DNA of 64,000 nucleotides from the NCBI RefSeq assembly GCF_000001735.4, contig NC_003070.9, positions 22,243,971 to 22,307,970 on the forward strand, given 5' to 3'. Position numbers and translations under genes: made by a program. This document shows positions 1 to 11,828 of the stretch, piece after piece. The notes under the pieces are model-generated. The model was not told the DNA's origin. It saw only the letters and a list, made by a program, of their open reading frames with translations, and made no database searches. Origin of the DNA: Arabidopsis thaliana (taxonomy: Eukaryota > Streptophyta > Magnoliopsida > Brassicales > Brassicaceae). Each line of letters opens with the position of its first letter. Positions within the stretch are counted from its first letter, which is position 1.

Positions 1-992
1 AGGCCTGGACCGTTAACGAATATTGGGCATACTGAATTATTATGGTGGTTATGAAGGATCATTTTCAGTTTTAGAATTAACATAAATAGTTTTCTTTTAG
101 AATTAGTAGTTTCAAATTAGAAGAATTAGTAATTGATTTTTAATTCCATCTTTATGCACTCAATTGAGCATTTAGAAATTGGAAAACGTGTTGATATGAA
201 GACCCTATATTTTACTGCCATAGTCTCCATTGATTAATACATACATAGTTGGGAGACTAATGAGAGAAAATATTGTCCAAGAGCAAAGGCATATCAATAT
301 CACAAAGCATAGATAAAAATTGGAACACGAGTTGAAATGAAGACCATATCTCTCTGCCTTTTGCTTTTTTAGTCCAAGAATAATTTTTTTATCATAGCAC
401 ATTCATCATCACATGCCGTGTCTTTGTTGCGCTTAACCTTTTGGTTTTCTTGAACATCATCTAATTCTATTTAGTTTTATCTGAATTTGTTTTTCTTGGT
501 AACTTTTTACTTGCCTTGCTTGATATAAATAGCTTGGTCTTAAAGAAGAGAATATAGCGAGCGGCTTACGAACTAGAAAATTTGATCTAGGGTTTTATTA
601 GGTCAAACCGATCGGTTTCACTTATATGTTGGTGTGTTCCTGATCGAACCGTTCAATATAACAAAGGCTTGAAAGATAATGAAAGTCTCCGATCAGGAGA
701 GCTCTCTGTATTGCATTCAATATATAGCCAAAGTTGTTACAATATGTTCAGGGATTTCCCTAGATTCACGGAGAATATCCACAGTATTTCCAACTAATAT
801 TTGAGAATATTCTATCTGTTAATAAGGCTACTGATTGGTTAATGCCTTTAAAGCCAAATCAAACAGAATTACACAAACCTCGGCAATTAGGGTTCGGTTC
901 GATCAGTACTGAATAAATGCCCTAGGCTTCAAACCTTAGATATATAGTCGTCTATCTTTCTCCTTGTTATAAGCAAAATACCAGGAGACATC
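1..992. other. Intergenic, no supported gene
   Basis: AT-rich sequence upstream of the first F-box gene. Only short unconvincing open frames occur. The part around 600-900 has a higher GC content and no coding pattern; it could be a decayed transposon end or the promoter and leader of the F-box gene, but I cannot show either. Confidence 0.5.
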
Positions 993-1844
993 ATGAACGG
1001 AGGAGAAAAGTTAGAATCTATCCCGATTGATCTCATTATTGAGATACATTCAAGATTACCAGCGGAGTCAGTCGCAAGGTTTCGCTGCGTGTCGAAGCTA
1101 TGGGGGTCTATGTTTCGCCGTCCATATTTCACCGAGCTGTTCTTGACCAGGTCGCGTGCTCGTCCACGTCTCTTATTCGTCCTCCAACACAACCGTAAAT
1201 GGAGCTTCAGCGTCTTCTCTTCGCCTCAAAATCAGAATATATATGAGAAGCCGTCTTTTGTAGTAGCTGATTTCCACATGAAGTTCTCTGTAAGCACGTT
1301 CCCAGATTTTCATAGTTGCTCTGGTTTGATCCATTTCTCTATGATGAAAGGCGCATATACAGTGCCGGTGGTATGTAACCCTCGCACGGGACAATATGCG
1401 GTCCTACCTAAACTGACAAGGACAAGGTACGAAAATTCGTATAGCTTTGTAGGGTATGATCCGATTGAGAAGCAAATCAAGGTACTGTTCATGTCTGATC
1501 CAGATAGTGGTGATGACCATAGAATTCTGACGTTAGGAACAACTGAAAAAATGTTGGGGAGGAAGATCGAATGTAGCTTAACCCATAATATATTGTCTAA
1601 TGAAGGGGTATGCATCAATGGAGTTTTGTATTACAAAGCTTCCCGAATTGTTGAATCGTCATCTGACGATGACACGTCTGATGATGATGATGATGATCAT
1701 GAACGGTCTGATGTGATTGTTTGCTTTGATTTTAGGTGTGAGAAATTCGAGTTTATTGTCATATGCTTTTATGGCCAGTTGATAAATTCCGTCCAGTTAT
1801 CACTAAAACAAAAATCTCACCAGAAACTTGACTTAATCATATAG
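993..1844 (+). CDS. Truncated F-box protein with partial F-box-associated (FBA) domain
   Basis: Single-exon frame of 283 residues. Residues about 6-50 form an F-box (IPIDLIIEIHSRLPAESVAR, then FRCVSKLW), the Skp1-binding motif of SCF ubiquitin ligases. Residues about 100-255 match the N-terminal part of the FBA type 3 region (FHSCSGLIHF, NPRTGQYAVLP, GYDPIEKQIKVL, then CFDFRCEKFEFI). Family members usually run to about 370-400 residues, so roughly the last third of FBA is missing; the frame ends soon after the FDFR block in non-homologous sequence. A run of Asp codons (GAT repeats, about 1660-1700) lies in a loop before FDFR. The start is the first ATG before the F-box. Matches my memory of At1g60370. 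Substrate unknown; may be a decaying family member. Confidence 0.75.
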   Translation: MNGGEKLESIPIDLIIEIHSRLPAESVARFRCVSKLWGSMFRRPYFTELFLTRSRARPRLLFVLQHNRKWSFSVFSSPQNQNIYEKPSFVVADFHMKFSVSTFPDFHSCSGLIHFSMMKGAYTVPVVCNPRTGQYAVLPKLTRTRYENSYSFVGYDPIEKQIKVLFMSDPDSGDDHRILTLGTTEKMLGRKIECSLTHNILSNEGVCINGVLYYKASRIVESSSDDDTSDDDDDDHERSDVIVCFDFRCEKFEFIVICFYGQLINSVQLSLKQKSHQKLDLII

Positions 1845-2484
1845 CAAACTCAAACAAGTTTCGGTTAGATAAATCTTCTCCAATAGCAAAAATGCTTGAC
1901 TTAAGACAACTATATGATCTAATAACTTGGAAACAGAAATTAAATTTAACCGGATAATCTGTGGCTTTGTGTGTTGCGTTTTTCATTGGTTTTGGACTTT
2001 TTGGTTACTTATTGTGTTTGATTCTGTTGGAGAAGAGAAAATTCAGAAGAGTGATAATAAGATTTTAAAGATTATTGTAAATTTATTGCGTTATATATAT
2101 ATGCTTCTGAGTGGCAATATAGAGAAAGGTTCGTCGGCGAAGCTGGTTCTGTGCTTCTCTAACATTATTATATGTTTTTTTAGCACATTTTTATACCATT
2201 CTTTGAATATTCTTAAAAACAGAAGAAAACATTATTTCTCTCTTAAATCTCTTACACGAGCACACACACAACATCGCAGATCAACACAACAACTACGATG
2301 CTCTCGTCTCTTGTAATCAGATTAAAAAGCCTCTCCTCATAACCACAAACCACAAGAAAAGAAAAAAAAGCATACTAGTCTTTAAACCATATTGAACAGA
2401 GAAATGATCGATAATGAAACACAAAGACTCATGAATCATGACCATGTTCGAGATGATCGATCATGAAACCAAGAGTAGAAGTCC
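1845..2484. other. Intergenic between F-box and NAC-like genes
   Basis: AT-rich. A 129-codon open frame (1927-2316, +) has no recognisable domain and a low-complexity composition, so I do not call it. No convincing remnant of the missing F-box-associated C-terminus is visible here. Confidence 0.5.
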
Positions 2485-3441
2485 CTAGCTAGTTATCCTC
2501 GGTAAACACTTTACCTTATACTTGATAACGCACACCACTTTATTCTTGTTCATTTTTCTGGTAAGCCTATACTCTTTTAGAGTCCAAGTTACCTTCACTT
2601 CTTCTCCATTACCAAAATGTCTTTCTTTCTCCGTTTCATAAAACTGAAAAACTTTCTTCCAACCAATGGTCTGCCCGTACCGTGACATGATCAGCTTCTC
2701 ACGGTGCTTAATCTTCCAGTAACCTTCATTGCATTTATCGGTTACACCACAAGTCCTGTTAGCGAAGATGCAGATTCCGTTATCATGAAACTTCCCATCG
2801 TGAACATTCACAAGCTCCGATGGATGCAGACAATACACGTTGTTGGTAACGTAGCTAGGCCAATCTTTTCCTTCTGAAATCATTATCGTCACCGGATAAA
2901 ATTCGTCCTCCTCTTGTTTATCTGGTGAACAGAATCCATAAGCTGGCAACAGCACATTTCGAGGAAGTGAGTCTGATGTAGTGTAGAAATGCTTGGCTAG
3001 CAAGAAACTAATTTCTGCTTCAAACAAAAGCCGAATCTTGCAAATCACATGATCTTGCTTCCAGTTGAAGTTATTGGTAAGCCTATACTCTTCCATTACC
3101 AAACTTCTCTTGTATTCTCTAGGTTTCCACTTTAGGCAGAACTTGAGTATCTTCTTGAACCCTAGAATCTTACCAGTCTCCTCCGACTTTATCAGCTTAT
3201 CACGACCAATGATCCTCCAGCAACCCGAATCACATCCATCGGTTTTACCACAAGCCTTTGTTCGTGGTTTAACGATCACGAAGCTAGGGATCTCAGCATG
3301 GAACTTCACATATGGATCCTTGTTGAACACGTCTGCGTCTTCGATGAAGAGATCAGGCCATGATACTCTGTTAACGATCATAGGCTTCAGATAACGTGAG
3401 ATTATTACTTCGTCTTCTGCGTTGAGCAGTGTGTCCGCCAT
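2485..3441 (-). CDS. Degenerate tandem NAC-domain-like protein
   Basis: Single-exon minus-strand gene of 318 residues from the ATG at 3441. The frame is open for 59 more codons upstream, but these encode a hydrophobic non-conserved stretch, so the internal ATG before ADTLLNAEDE is preferred. The protein carries two copies of a NAM/NAC-like fold. The first spans residues about 5-135 (DEVIISRYL, GCDSGCWRIIGRDKLI, GFKKILKF, then VMEEYRLT). The second spans about 155-318 (CNEGYWKIKHREKLI, GWKKVFQFY, then LKEYRLTRK). Typical NAC factors have one DNA-binding domain near the N-terminus and a variable activation tail. Here the LPPGFRF start motif is lost and the tail is replaced by a second degenerate domain. 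DNA binding is uncertain. Matches my recollection of At1g60380. Confidence 0.75.
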   Translation of the reverse strand: MADTLLNAEDEVIISRYLKPMIVNRVSWPDLFIEDADVFNKDPYVKFHAEIPSFVIVKPRTKACGKTDGCDSGCWRIIGRDKLIKSEETGKILGFKKILKFCLKWKPREYKRSLVMEEYRLTNNFNWKQDHVICKIRLLFEAEISFLLAKHFYTTSDSLPRNVLLPAYGFCSPDKQEEDEFYPVTIMISEGKDWPSYVTNNVYCLHPSELVNVHDGKFHDNGICIFANRTCGVTDKCNEGYWKIKHREKLIMSRYGQTIGWKKVFQFYETEKERHFGNGEEVKVTWTLKEYRLTRKMNKNKVVCVIKYKVKCLPRITS

Positions 3442-3640
3442 AACGAAACTAAATCGACCAAGAAACAGAGGAACTAGAGAGAAAAAGAAACGCATACTAA
3501 GTTGATCAAACTTCAAACATATTATATATGAACAAAATGGGAGAGAGTGACATATTTTGCAGAAAATAAAAAAACCGGATGAAGCAAATCTCAAACTAAA
3601 AAAAAAAATGTACCACAAAAGGCCAAAAATGACCTAAACC

Positions 3641-5586
3641 TTAATCAATAATATTCCACGTCATATCATTCTCAAAGATCCAATGGCAAACTTCAATCTG
3701 ACCCGGACCAGAACCTAAAGCCAAAAACGCTCCATGACTCGGACTCCAAGCTGACGTATCAATGTGACAGATGGCAACACCATGGTTAATCTTCTCTAAA
3801 CTCTTCGGGTCAAGTAGATCCGTTTCATAAACACGTACCCGAGGAACCGAGTGACAATAATACAGTAAATACGGGTACAAACTCTGGTGACACGAAACTG
3901 CTCTTGTTACATCTCCACCGTTGATTCCATTGACTTTTCCAATGACGACCTTCTTCTTTGACCCGACAACATTTTCCGTCGTCCTCACCACTACGCCGCG
4001 TCCGAGCACCGACGTAGCGAAATCTATCATATCCTCCGCTGATCCAACACACCGCTTTGTCTCACCGTGACTCGCCGGTCTCTCACACTCTGAAACCGCC
4101 GACGAGATTATCCCCGCCATTGATGAATTCTCACCGGCACCAAAAACCCTCCAAATCTCTCCGATCGTAGATGACGAAAACGGTAAATTCTTAACTATGT
4201 TTCGGGGTAAAAATGTCCTTTTAGGCATTTTATCTTTAATATCCGGCATTTGCATCAAAGTCCCTTCTTTCAACATCGCTTCTCTGAAGAATTTACCCTC
4301 CTCAACCCACTTATTCACCGTTTTGCCATTAGAACTCACATTATTAGAATAACGCGCAAAAACGACGCCGTCTTTAGTGTAAACCTTAAAACTCTGTCCT
4401 TGGCCGTAAGTTTTGAAGCTGACGTTACCTCCGACGTTATCTTGGCCGTAACCGGTGAAATTATCAGAGCCAAGGTTAAAAGATTTACCGTAATTTACGA
4501 AATTGACCTTCTCGTTGTTTGAGTTTTTAGCGTAAGAAGAGAAAGAATCAACTCCGATGTTTGATTGGTCTCTGTAATTTTTAAACCCATAAACGGCGCC
4601 GTTACCTCCGTCACCGTATCCTTTAAATTCGTTAACCGGAACATTACCGTTTTCTCCGTAGCTCGTGAAACTGTCGTTAGCTCCGTTAGCGGATTCTCCG
4701 TATTTGGTAAAACCCGTATTAACTACGTTTGACCCGGTTCCGTAACCCGAGAACTCATTCGGAGCTCCGTTTCCGTTTTTGCTGTAGCTTGTGAATGATT
4801 GATATCCGGTGTTGCCGTTCTCGGAGTAGGTAGTGAAGGTTTGTGATCTTCCGTTGGCTTTATCGGAGTAAGAAGTGAATCTTCCGTTTGGTTCGTTTGC
4901 GTCTGTGTTGTAGTTCGTGAATTCGCCGGAGCCTCCTGTTGTTCCGGTGGCGTAAGTTGTGAAGCTTTGGTCAGCTACGTTTACTTCTCCGGCGTAATTT
5001 GTAAATCCATCGTCGTGTCCGGCGGAGTTTCGGCTGTAACGTCGGAATGAGTCTACGGCGATGTTGTCACCGCCGGAATAGTTTTTGAATGAGTCTGCTC
5101 CGGAGAGACGGTCGGAGCCGTAGTTTGTGAAGTTCTTGCCGCTGTAAGCGGCGAAGTTGACGTCATCGCCGTGTTTTTCCAGGGAATGAGCGGCGAGCTC
5201 AGGGAAGCAGAAGAGTTTCGCGGCGGAGCAGAAATCAGAGTGATGCGTGTTAAGCGCGTGATTAGAAGCGAGTGAGGCGAAACGCGTGGAGTCCACGGCG
5301 GTTAGAGGAGAGGCCTTTGAGAGGAAAAAAGAAGGTTTTGGTGAATCGCCATTGATGTGATTGTTCCAATAACGAATCAAAGAAGCTTTTGGTGTGAATG
5401 GATTCTCCGATGGCGTGATGTTGCCGGCGGTTTGTTTAGCTCCGGCGAAATGCACCTACAAAAAAACGCAAGTTGTTATGTATCTATCAAAATGTTAATG
5501 AAACTAAAAGATTGAATATTTCGTACATTAGAAGATGAGAAGATGCAGAAGAAGCAGAGGAATAGAGTTGCTTCAATATTGTTCAT
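3641..5586 (-). CDS. PG1: BURP-domain polygalacturonase 1 beta-subunit-like protein
   Basis: Two exons on the minus strand: 5586-5527 (20 codons, start ATG at 5586) and 5455-3641, with GT-AG borders. Together they give 624 residues. The N-terminus is hydrophobic (NNIEATLFLCFFCIFSSS), consistent with a secretion signal. Residues about 110-390 are a long array of roughly 14-residue repeats with an F-T/K-x-Y-G/S core separated by Asn/Gly-rich segments. The C-terminal about 220 residues are the BURP domain with its four spaced Cys-His pairs (SCHQ, YCHS, ICHID, VCHW). The family founder is the non-catalytic beta subunit of tomato polygalacturonase isozyme 1, which acts in the cell wall on pectin solubilisation; Arabidopsis relatives affect cell size. 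No catalytic polygalacturonase motif is present. Recalled as At1g60390. Confidence 0.9.
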
Positions 5587-8206
5587 CTTCTTGGTGAGAG
5601 AGATTTGTTGGTTGAGAAGAAGAAATAAGATGAAGAGAGAGTAATGAGATTTCACTATGATTTCATGAAGAGAGAGTCTATCGAGACTTCACTATGAAGT
5701 GAGTCATAATTATAAAATTTTAGAACTACAGTTTATTTTTTATTTTTATCAACTTTATTAGGTACTACAATATTTGAACTTGTATCACTAAATTTTAGTA
5801 CTAAATTATTTTAACGATTGAATATATCTATTATAATTATAATTTAATTAAAAACATTTCAAAATTTATGAACATTTGGTGCAATTGTGTATAACTCCAC
5901 GAGAGGTTTTTAACCCAAGCAGGGGCACTATAGAATACAAGTTTCGTAGTTTATAGTATATTTTTGAGAAACAAAAAACTCCAATTAAACAGATTTTAGG
6001 TGTTCAAATAAGATAGAAAACGTAAACTAAAAACTAGTTTGAAAATACTAAAATTTTCATATTCTTGATTGGGAATTTAAATAAGTTTCTTAAAGACAAA
6101 ATCCAAAAACTCACTCAGAAACCACTACCGTATCAGCTTCAGGTTATAAATTTGATAATCAATTTTTTTTCTATAACTTTATTAGGTATCTCGAAAGAAC
6201 AGTAATCGAGGTTTTACTGTTTTAATCAACTGATAATAGGTCAAAAGAGTCCAAAAGAGGATTAAGCTTTAGCTGGTATAACCAACCTTACAAAAAGTCA
6301 AAAAAGAGGGAACATATCATTTCATATCAGTTAAAATATTATAAGAAAGAATCTGAAATAACTAAATAAGGCTGCATAAAGTATTAAAGATGAATCTCTC
6401 CCTAATTGTTAGTATCAAAAAGATCAAAATTATATGAAAGAGAAATATAAAGAAAAAGAAAAAGCTGAGAGACTGCTTGTTGTTGAAGAAAGCGAGAAAG
6501 TAAATAGAAAAAAAAGAAAGAAAATCAGTTCAAGGTTATGAAAACTAGTAGCTTTTGATTAGTTTTAGTTTTTGCGCTTAGTGTTAATTACTAATGAGAG
6601 TTTGAAACAAGTGGTATTGATGGACTTGGATCCCTGAACCCTACGTATAAAGTATAAACTATAAATCTTGGAAATTGATATCATGGTTTGTTAAGAGTGA
6701 CTAATAATAATAGGTGACTTTTATAATTCTGTCTCCCACCAAAACAAAGATTCTTAAAATTATTATATTACTTTTTCTTCTTCTCAATTTATTCAATAGT
6801 ACTATTAGTACATAATCCTACATCATGAGCGCTGTACTTGGACAATGTCAATTACCAAAACAAATAAATTAGGTAACTATCTCTTGTACAACTTTGTTTT
6901 AAAGTGATTACTCATAAATTTATTAACGTTTTTAAGTAGAAGAATTAGCGATCTTTAGATTGGATGTATGCAAGAAATGGATCATCAAATCAAACTCGAC
7001 GAAATGTGGTGGTGGTGGCTAAAGTGCGACCAATGTAACTTTAGTACATTTTATAGTTTATTGCTTCCATTAATGGCCATAGAATACCGCGTTTTAGCAC
7101 TTGGTGCGATGATGATGGGCTAGCTCTCCGATGTTTGCCGACGAGAATATTCATATATTTACATATTTTAGTAAGAAAATAGTTTTAAAAGGGAAAACAG
7201 CTTTAAAATATCCAGATACCATGTAATCTATATAATCTTTATAAACAAAAACGTTAATATTTAAAACCATTCATATGATAGATTTTTATTTTTTGAAATT
7301 ACTTTTGTAAACACTTCTCCTTCTAATTGGACAATCAATCATAGAATTATTTTTTAATTAATGTGTGGTTGATAAAAAAAAAACTATTCATAAGATATAT
7401 CTATGATTGTTCATGTACTTCATACTCTGAGTCTCTAAAACGTTTCTTTCATATTTTCATACTTATATATTTGTAAGCAAATGTATATATATGTATTTTA
7501 GTTGTAAACTAGTTAGAATGCTTAGTTCTTTTCTAGTAGTATTGATTACATCTGGAGTATATTATCACAGTCATTTAGTAAAGTTAAGCATGTGTTAGGT
7601 TTACATAAATTGATTTTTAAACAAAAGTAAAAGGTTATATAAGTAGAAAATCATTATTTGGGTGGTGAGGATCATATTACATCCAAATGAAAGTAAAGTA
7701 TGAAAATTGATGCAACAAAAACATAATTTACACATACTATTGGGATGTTACAATATTGATTAAGATAGTGTTAGTAACATTCATTTAAAACATTCATTTA
7801 GTGCATAATTATGTTACTTATAATTGATTAAAAAAAAATAAAAAAAAATAAAAAAACAAATTATGTAAAAGAAATGAGATGTTAATATAATAAAAAATAA
7901 TCTCATTAAAATTTTATTATTAGCAATAATATAATTCAACTTTTATTAGATAAATTGTTTTTATCATACTTCAAAATTTTAAATGTGTTAGTGAGTTTTA
8001 GAATGAAAGTAAATTTAAATGCATGGAGAATAGAAGTATAAAACTAAATTTATTCAATTCTATATGTAAAATTTTTAAGAAGAAGATTAAATTTAAAGTA
8101 AGACTTTGGTCTCTAAGAGCAAATTACTATATTTTTTATTTATCTACTTAAAGAAAAAATAAAAATTATTAAATCCAACTAAAATTTATAATAGATGTCG
8201 TTAGAA

Positions 8207-8333
8207 CTAGCTTCCTACATGGAGAAATCTTTGGTAAAATTTAGCTAGAATGGATTTGGAGTTTATAATGGCTTTAAAGATTATGAGAAATTTGATTGTT
8301 TGTCAATAGGTTTATAGGTTTGATCACTGACTT
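8207..8333. repeat. Dispersed repeat, copy 1
   Basis: This stretch aligns by eye with 12333-12458 in the same orientation. Shared blocks include ACAT(G/A)TGGAGAAATCTTTGG-like sequence, GATTTGGAGTTTA/GATTTTGAGTTTA, GGCTTTAAAGATTATG/GGCCTTTCATAGATTATG and CAATAGGTT..TTTGATCACTGACTT. The copies have diverged by substitutions and small indels and are non-coding. They sit on either side of the F-box/LRR gene at 10435-11828, so they may mark an old segmental duplication or two insertions of an unknown element. Confidence 0.6.
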
Positions 8334-9168
8334 GTGCTTACTTAATCAGCAAACTCACTCACCTCACTTTGATCGTGAACTCAAGACCAAACAGGCTTCT
8401 TGGTTAATATTCTCACACGGATAAAGAAAAGAATTCTTACAGTAAATTTTGACACATATTAAGACAAGATTTTTTTTTTTGTTTAAATTGTTTCCTCCAT
8501 GTATAGTTCATTCAATTCTGTACACTTTGGAACATAGTTTGGTTTCAGTATTTGTAGGCCCAACTTGGACAACAAATACTCAAAGCTTGAACAACCAGTG
8601 CTCTAGTGAAACCGTCCCGAAGATAGTGAGACCGTTTTCTGTTTTCTTGTCTCGGAGACTCGGACAATAAAATTAATTCATTCTGGCTACTTATCAAAGA
8701 AGTCTTATTATAGTATGTGATTTTTTTATTATTTTTTATTATTATTTTTATTTTATTTTGTGTGTTTAAACTTCTTATCTAGAAGAATTAAGCATCCAAC
8801 TGATAGACTAAATTATATCTTCATCTTCCTTAAAATTCACTGTGACGAGGGCTTAAAGTCTTGGCGAGGCTCTTTCTATTTAAAGTTTTTTTCTGGTTTG
8901 TCATTGATTTCCATTTGTTTACATCAAATCAAACCAACAGAGTTAATTATAAGGAGAAAAATATATGTTAATTAATGGAATGGAATCACTGTTTATTTCA
9001 ATATCTATCCAAAATTTTGAAATAAGAAAAATCATTCAACATTAAATTTTATATCCACTGGTCTTAAACAAAGTTCTGTCAATACAACCATACATTCTAT
9101 AATCTAATTGACTACATACTAATTGATATATATATATATATATATATCGTGATCTTATTATGAAGTGA

Positions 9169-9335
9169 TTGCCGGATGTTATAGGAAAGTTGCAACGTCT
9201 AAAACATCTCAATTTGGAAATGACGAAGAGTATTGATGAGATATCTTCAATTCAAACTTTTCGTCCGATGCTAGCACAATAGAGGAGCTGCATTAACGAT
9301 TGGAACTACTAGAAATCTGAAACATAATATGTCCT
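9169..9335 (+). pseudogene. Relic of a CC-NBS-LRR (NLR) leucine-rich repeat
   Basis: One frame reads LPDVIGKLQRLKHLNLEMTK, followed by SIDEISSIQTF. This matches the LRR layout of RPS5-class CC-NBS-LRR resistance proteins (LP-x-x-I-x-x-L-x-x-L-x-x-L-x-L-E-x-T with a following (E/D)-x-I-S). After a frameshift, DASTIEELH and, past a stop, RLELLEI resemble the next conserved block (S-x-x-E-E-L-x-L-L-E-H-L-E-x-L). Stops and frameshifts show it is dead. No NB-ARC or coiled-coil part is visible on either side. Confidence 0.55.
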
Positions 9336-10434
9336 AAGTTCAAGAATTTATAAACGCACCTTATAACTTATAACTTTTAGATAAAATCTAAACTTCAGGA
9401 AAACTGCGGACTATCTAACTACAAAAAGAACAATGAGACAAATATTTTATCTGGGAAACAAATATGCAAACATAACATTTTTGGAATGCTCTAAAAAAAC
9501 TAATTATTATTTTTGAATATAAGGACACAATTCTCTTTTTGAAACATAAACGACTGACAAGTTGAGATTGAGTTGCCGACGACTTGACTATGATTAAACG
9601 AGTGTATGGGGTTAGCTATCATGTTAGTTTTTTCAGGGTTTATTGAAGACATTTATTTCTAACTTTAATGGGGATTAAATAGTTATTAAGGTTTAGATTT
9701 CGTGATTAAAATTCAAATTTCACGATTTACAATACCAATTAACATTTCGAATGAAGAGGACAAACAACATTTGTTCAGAGGTTAAACACCATGAAGTTTA
9801 GTTACTATCTCACTTTTATTCTTTCAACTTTAATTTATTTTTCCTTTAATTTTTCTTGTTTTTCTTATAATTTTACATATGTTGTACTTATATTTTTGCT
9901 TATAAATCTCTAGTTAATATTTAAAATAGTTTATATTGTCAGAACCTGATTTGTTATATTTGTTTTACTCAGTATCTCACTAGTTATTTTTTAAACTATA
10001 AATATGTTTAGTGCAAAAGAGATATTAATATTGGTCTAAATTCATAAATAAGAAATTTTCATTTACCCATATATATATACGAATTACCCAAAAGACAGAT
10101 TGAAAGACAAGAGTTTTCATTTATGTAACAACTGTAGATTAAAATTCACATTACTATTAGTCTATATATACTAATATATTATAACTAAGATTGAAATGCC
10201 TTGGATATCTTTCCTTATAAATAATGTTAATTATTTTAATCAACAATAAGGTAAAAAAAAATTCAAAACAAATAGAGATAAGATCTCTGTTGGCCAATCG
10301 AGTGTTCTTCTTTCTCGTTCTCACCTAATCTTACACCTAAAATCTCACGTAATCTCTGAACTCTCTTGGTACTTAGGACTATGATTCATTTCGTAGCTTA
10401 GTTTGTGTGGAAGTTAGGGTTTTCGTTAGAAGTC

Positions 10435-11828
10435 ATGGTTAGAACCTCTATCAAAAGCATAGGCTCGGGGATAGATAGGTTAAGCGCTTTACCAGAGCAT
10501 TTGTTGTGTCGTATACTCTCTGAACTCTCCACCAAGGATTCGGTTCGCACGAGTGTTTTGTCTAAGCATTGGAGAAATCTTTGGTTACATGTTCCTGTTT
10601 TGGAATTGGAAACCAGTGATTTTCCAGATAATCTGGTCTTTAGGGAGTTCATTGATAGATTTGTCGGATTTGACAAAGAGATAGACTTAAAGAGTTTCGA
10701 TATATTTTATGATGTTAATGTCCTCTGGTATGATGATTTTCTGTGGATGATCGATGATGTGGTTAAGCGTAGAGTTTGTGATCTAATGGTTACCAATAAC
10801 CCGTATGTTGTTAATGAAAAGTTAGTTAAAATGCCTATATCCCTTTATTCATGTGCAACATTGGTGAATTTAAACCTCTCTTTTGTTGCCATGAATAATC
10901 TACCGTCAGAATCGGTTTGTTTACCTCGTGTCAAGACCTTATATTTACATGGGGTTAAACTTGATGGCGATTCCATTCTGGGGACTCTCGTATCAAGTTG
11001 TTCGGTTCTCGAAGATTTAACCGTGGTTACGCATCCTGGTGACTATGAGAAGGTCGTATGTTTTCGCTCTCAATCAGTAAAAAGCTTCACAATAGAGTCT
11101 CAGTGTGAGTATAAAGACCCCAATGTTGAGATTGATTGTCCTAGGCTTGAGTATATGTGTATTAGGGAATACCAATCTGAAAGCTTTGTAGTACACAGTA
11201 TTGGTCCCTATGCAAAGGTAGACGTCGATATTTTCTTTGAAGTTGAGTATGAAGATCCACTGGCGATATCTATGATCAGAAATTTTCTCACCGGGATATC
11301 CAAAGTCCGTGAAATGACCATCTCAAGTCGAACGTTAGAGGTACATTTAAATGTTTTATTCCATAGCATATATGTTTATACAGTTTCTTGAATACATTCT
11401 TTCTTTCTTGCTACATATATACACAGGTCATCCGTGGCTATCACTCCATGGTGAAAGCATTACCTCAATTTTCCAACTTGTCTAGCTTGGATGCTTTGTT
11501 AGTCGAATCATATTGGGAACTCTTACCAGTCTTTCTTGGTTGTTGCATCAATCTAAATTCACTCGTCGTGGTGAGTTTAATTTCATTTGCATATGCTCAT
11601 GTAATTACATTGGGATTTATATCCCAAGAAAATATTACAATTTTTTTTGTTTTGTTATATCAATAGGAACTTGATGGCCTTTCCGAGATAGAGGAGTTTA
11701 AAGTTTCACCACTGCTTCAAGATTCCCTATCTGCTCGTGGGTTTGTTCAGCAGAAGACACCAGTTTCAGTCACAAAGACATCAAGTGAAAGGAAAATAGC
11801 AGCATATTTTGTGAAGAAAAGTGGCTAA
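10435..11828 (+). CDS. F-box/LRR (RNI-like) protein
   Basis: Three exons: 10435-11340, 11427-11570 and 11667-11828. All join in phase 0 with GT-AG borders and give 403 residues. The frame is open upstream of 10435 but without an ATG, so the ATG in GTCATGGTTAGAACC is the start. Residues about 14-60 are an F-box (DRLSALPEHLLCRILSELST, then VLSKHWRNLW), which recruits Skp1/Cullin1. The middle carries an F-box-type LRR_2 segment (CATLVNLNLSFV, LPRVKTLYLHGV, then SSCSVLEDLTVV). The C-terminal part corresponds to an FBD-family tail but lacks a well-formed FBD motif and ends at AAYFVKKSG. The tandem paralogue at 15159 has the same intron positions. Likely substrate adaptor of an SCF ligase; substrate unknown. 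Recalled as At1g60400. Confidence 0.88.

Larger units (their letters stand above)
5587..10434. other. Long gene-poor AT-rich interval
   Basis: About 4.8 kb without a supportable gene. It holds the promoter of the BURP gene (about 5590-5900), a (TA)n tract at about 9127-9147, an LRR fossil (9169-9335), one copy of a dispersed repeat (8207-8333) and the promoter and leader of the first F-box/LRR gene (about 10270-10434). That leader is recognisably homologous to the leader of the paralogue at 15.1 kb. Open frames of 71-73 codons at 8449 and 8760 show no family features. Confidence 0.6.

Noticed and set aside
560-900. Possible LTR or retrotransposon terminus in the less AT-rich segment before the first F-box gene
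   Set aside because: I found no TG...CA ends, no primer-binding or polypurine tract, no target duplication and no second copy in the window.
1927-2316. 129-codon open frame downstream of the first F-box gene
   Set aside because: Composition is low-complexity and hydrophobic, there is no domain and the region is AT-rich; likely chance.
9127-9147. (TA)n tract as an origin or regulatory element
   Set aside because: Simple TA microsatellites are common in this genome; nothing else supports a function.
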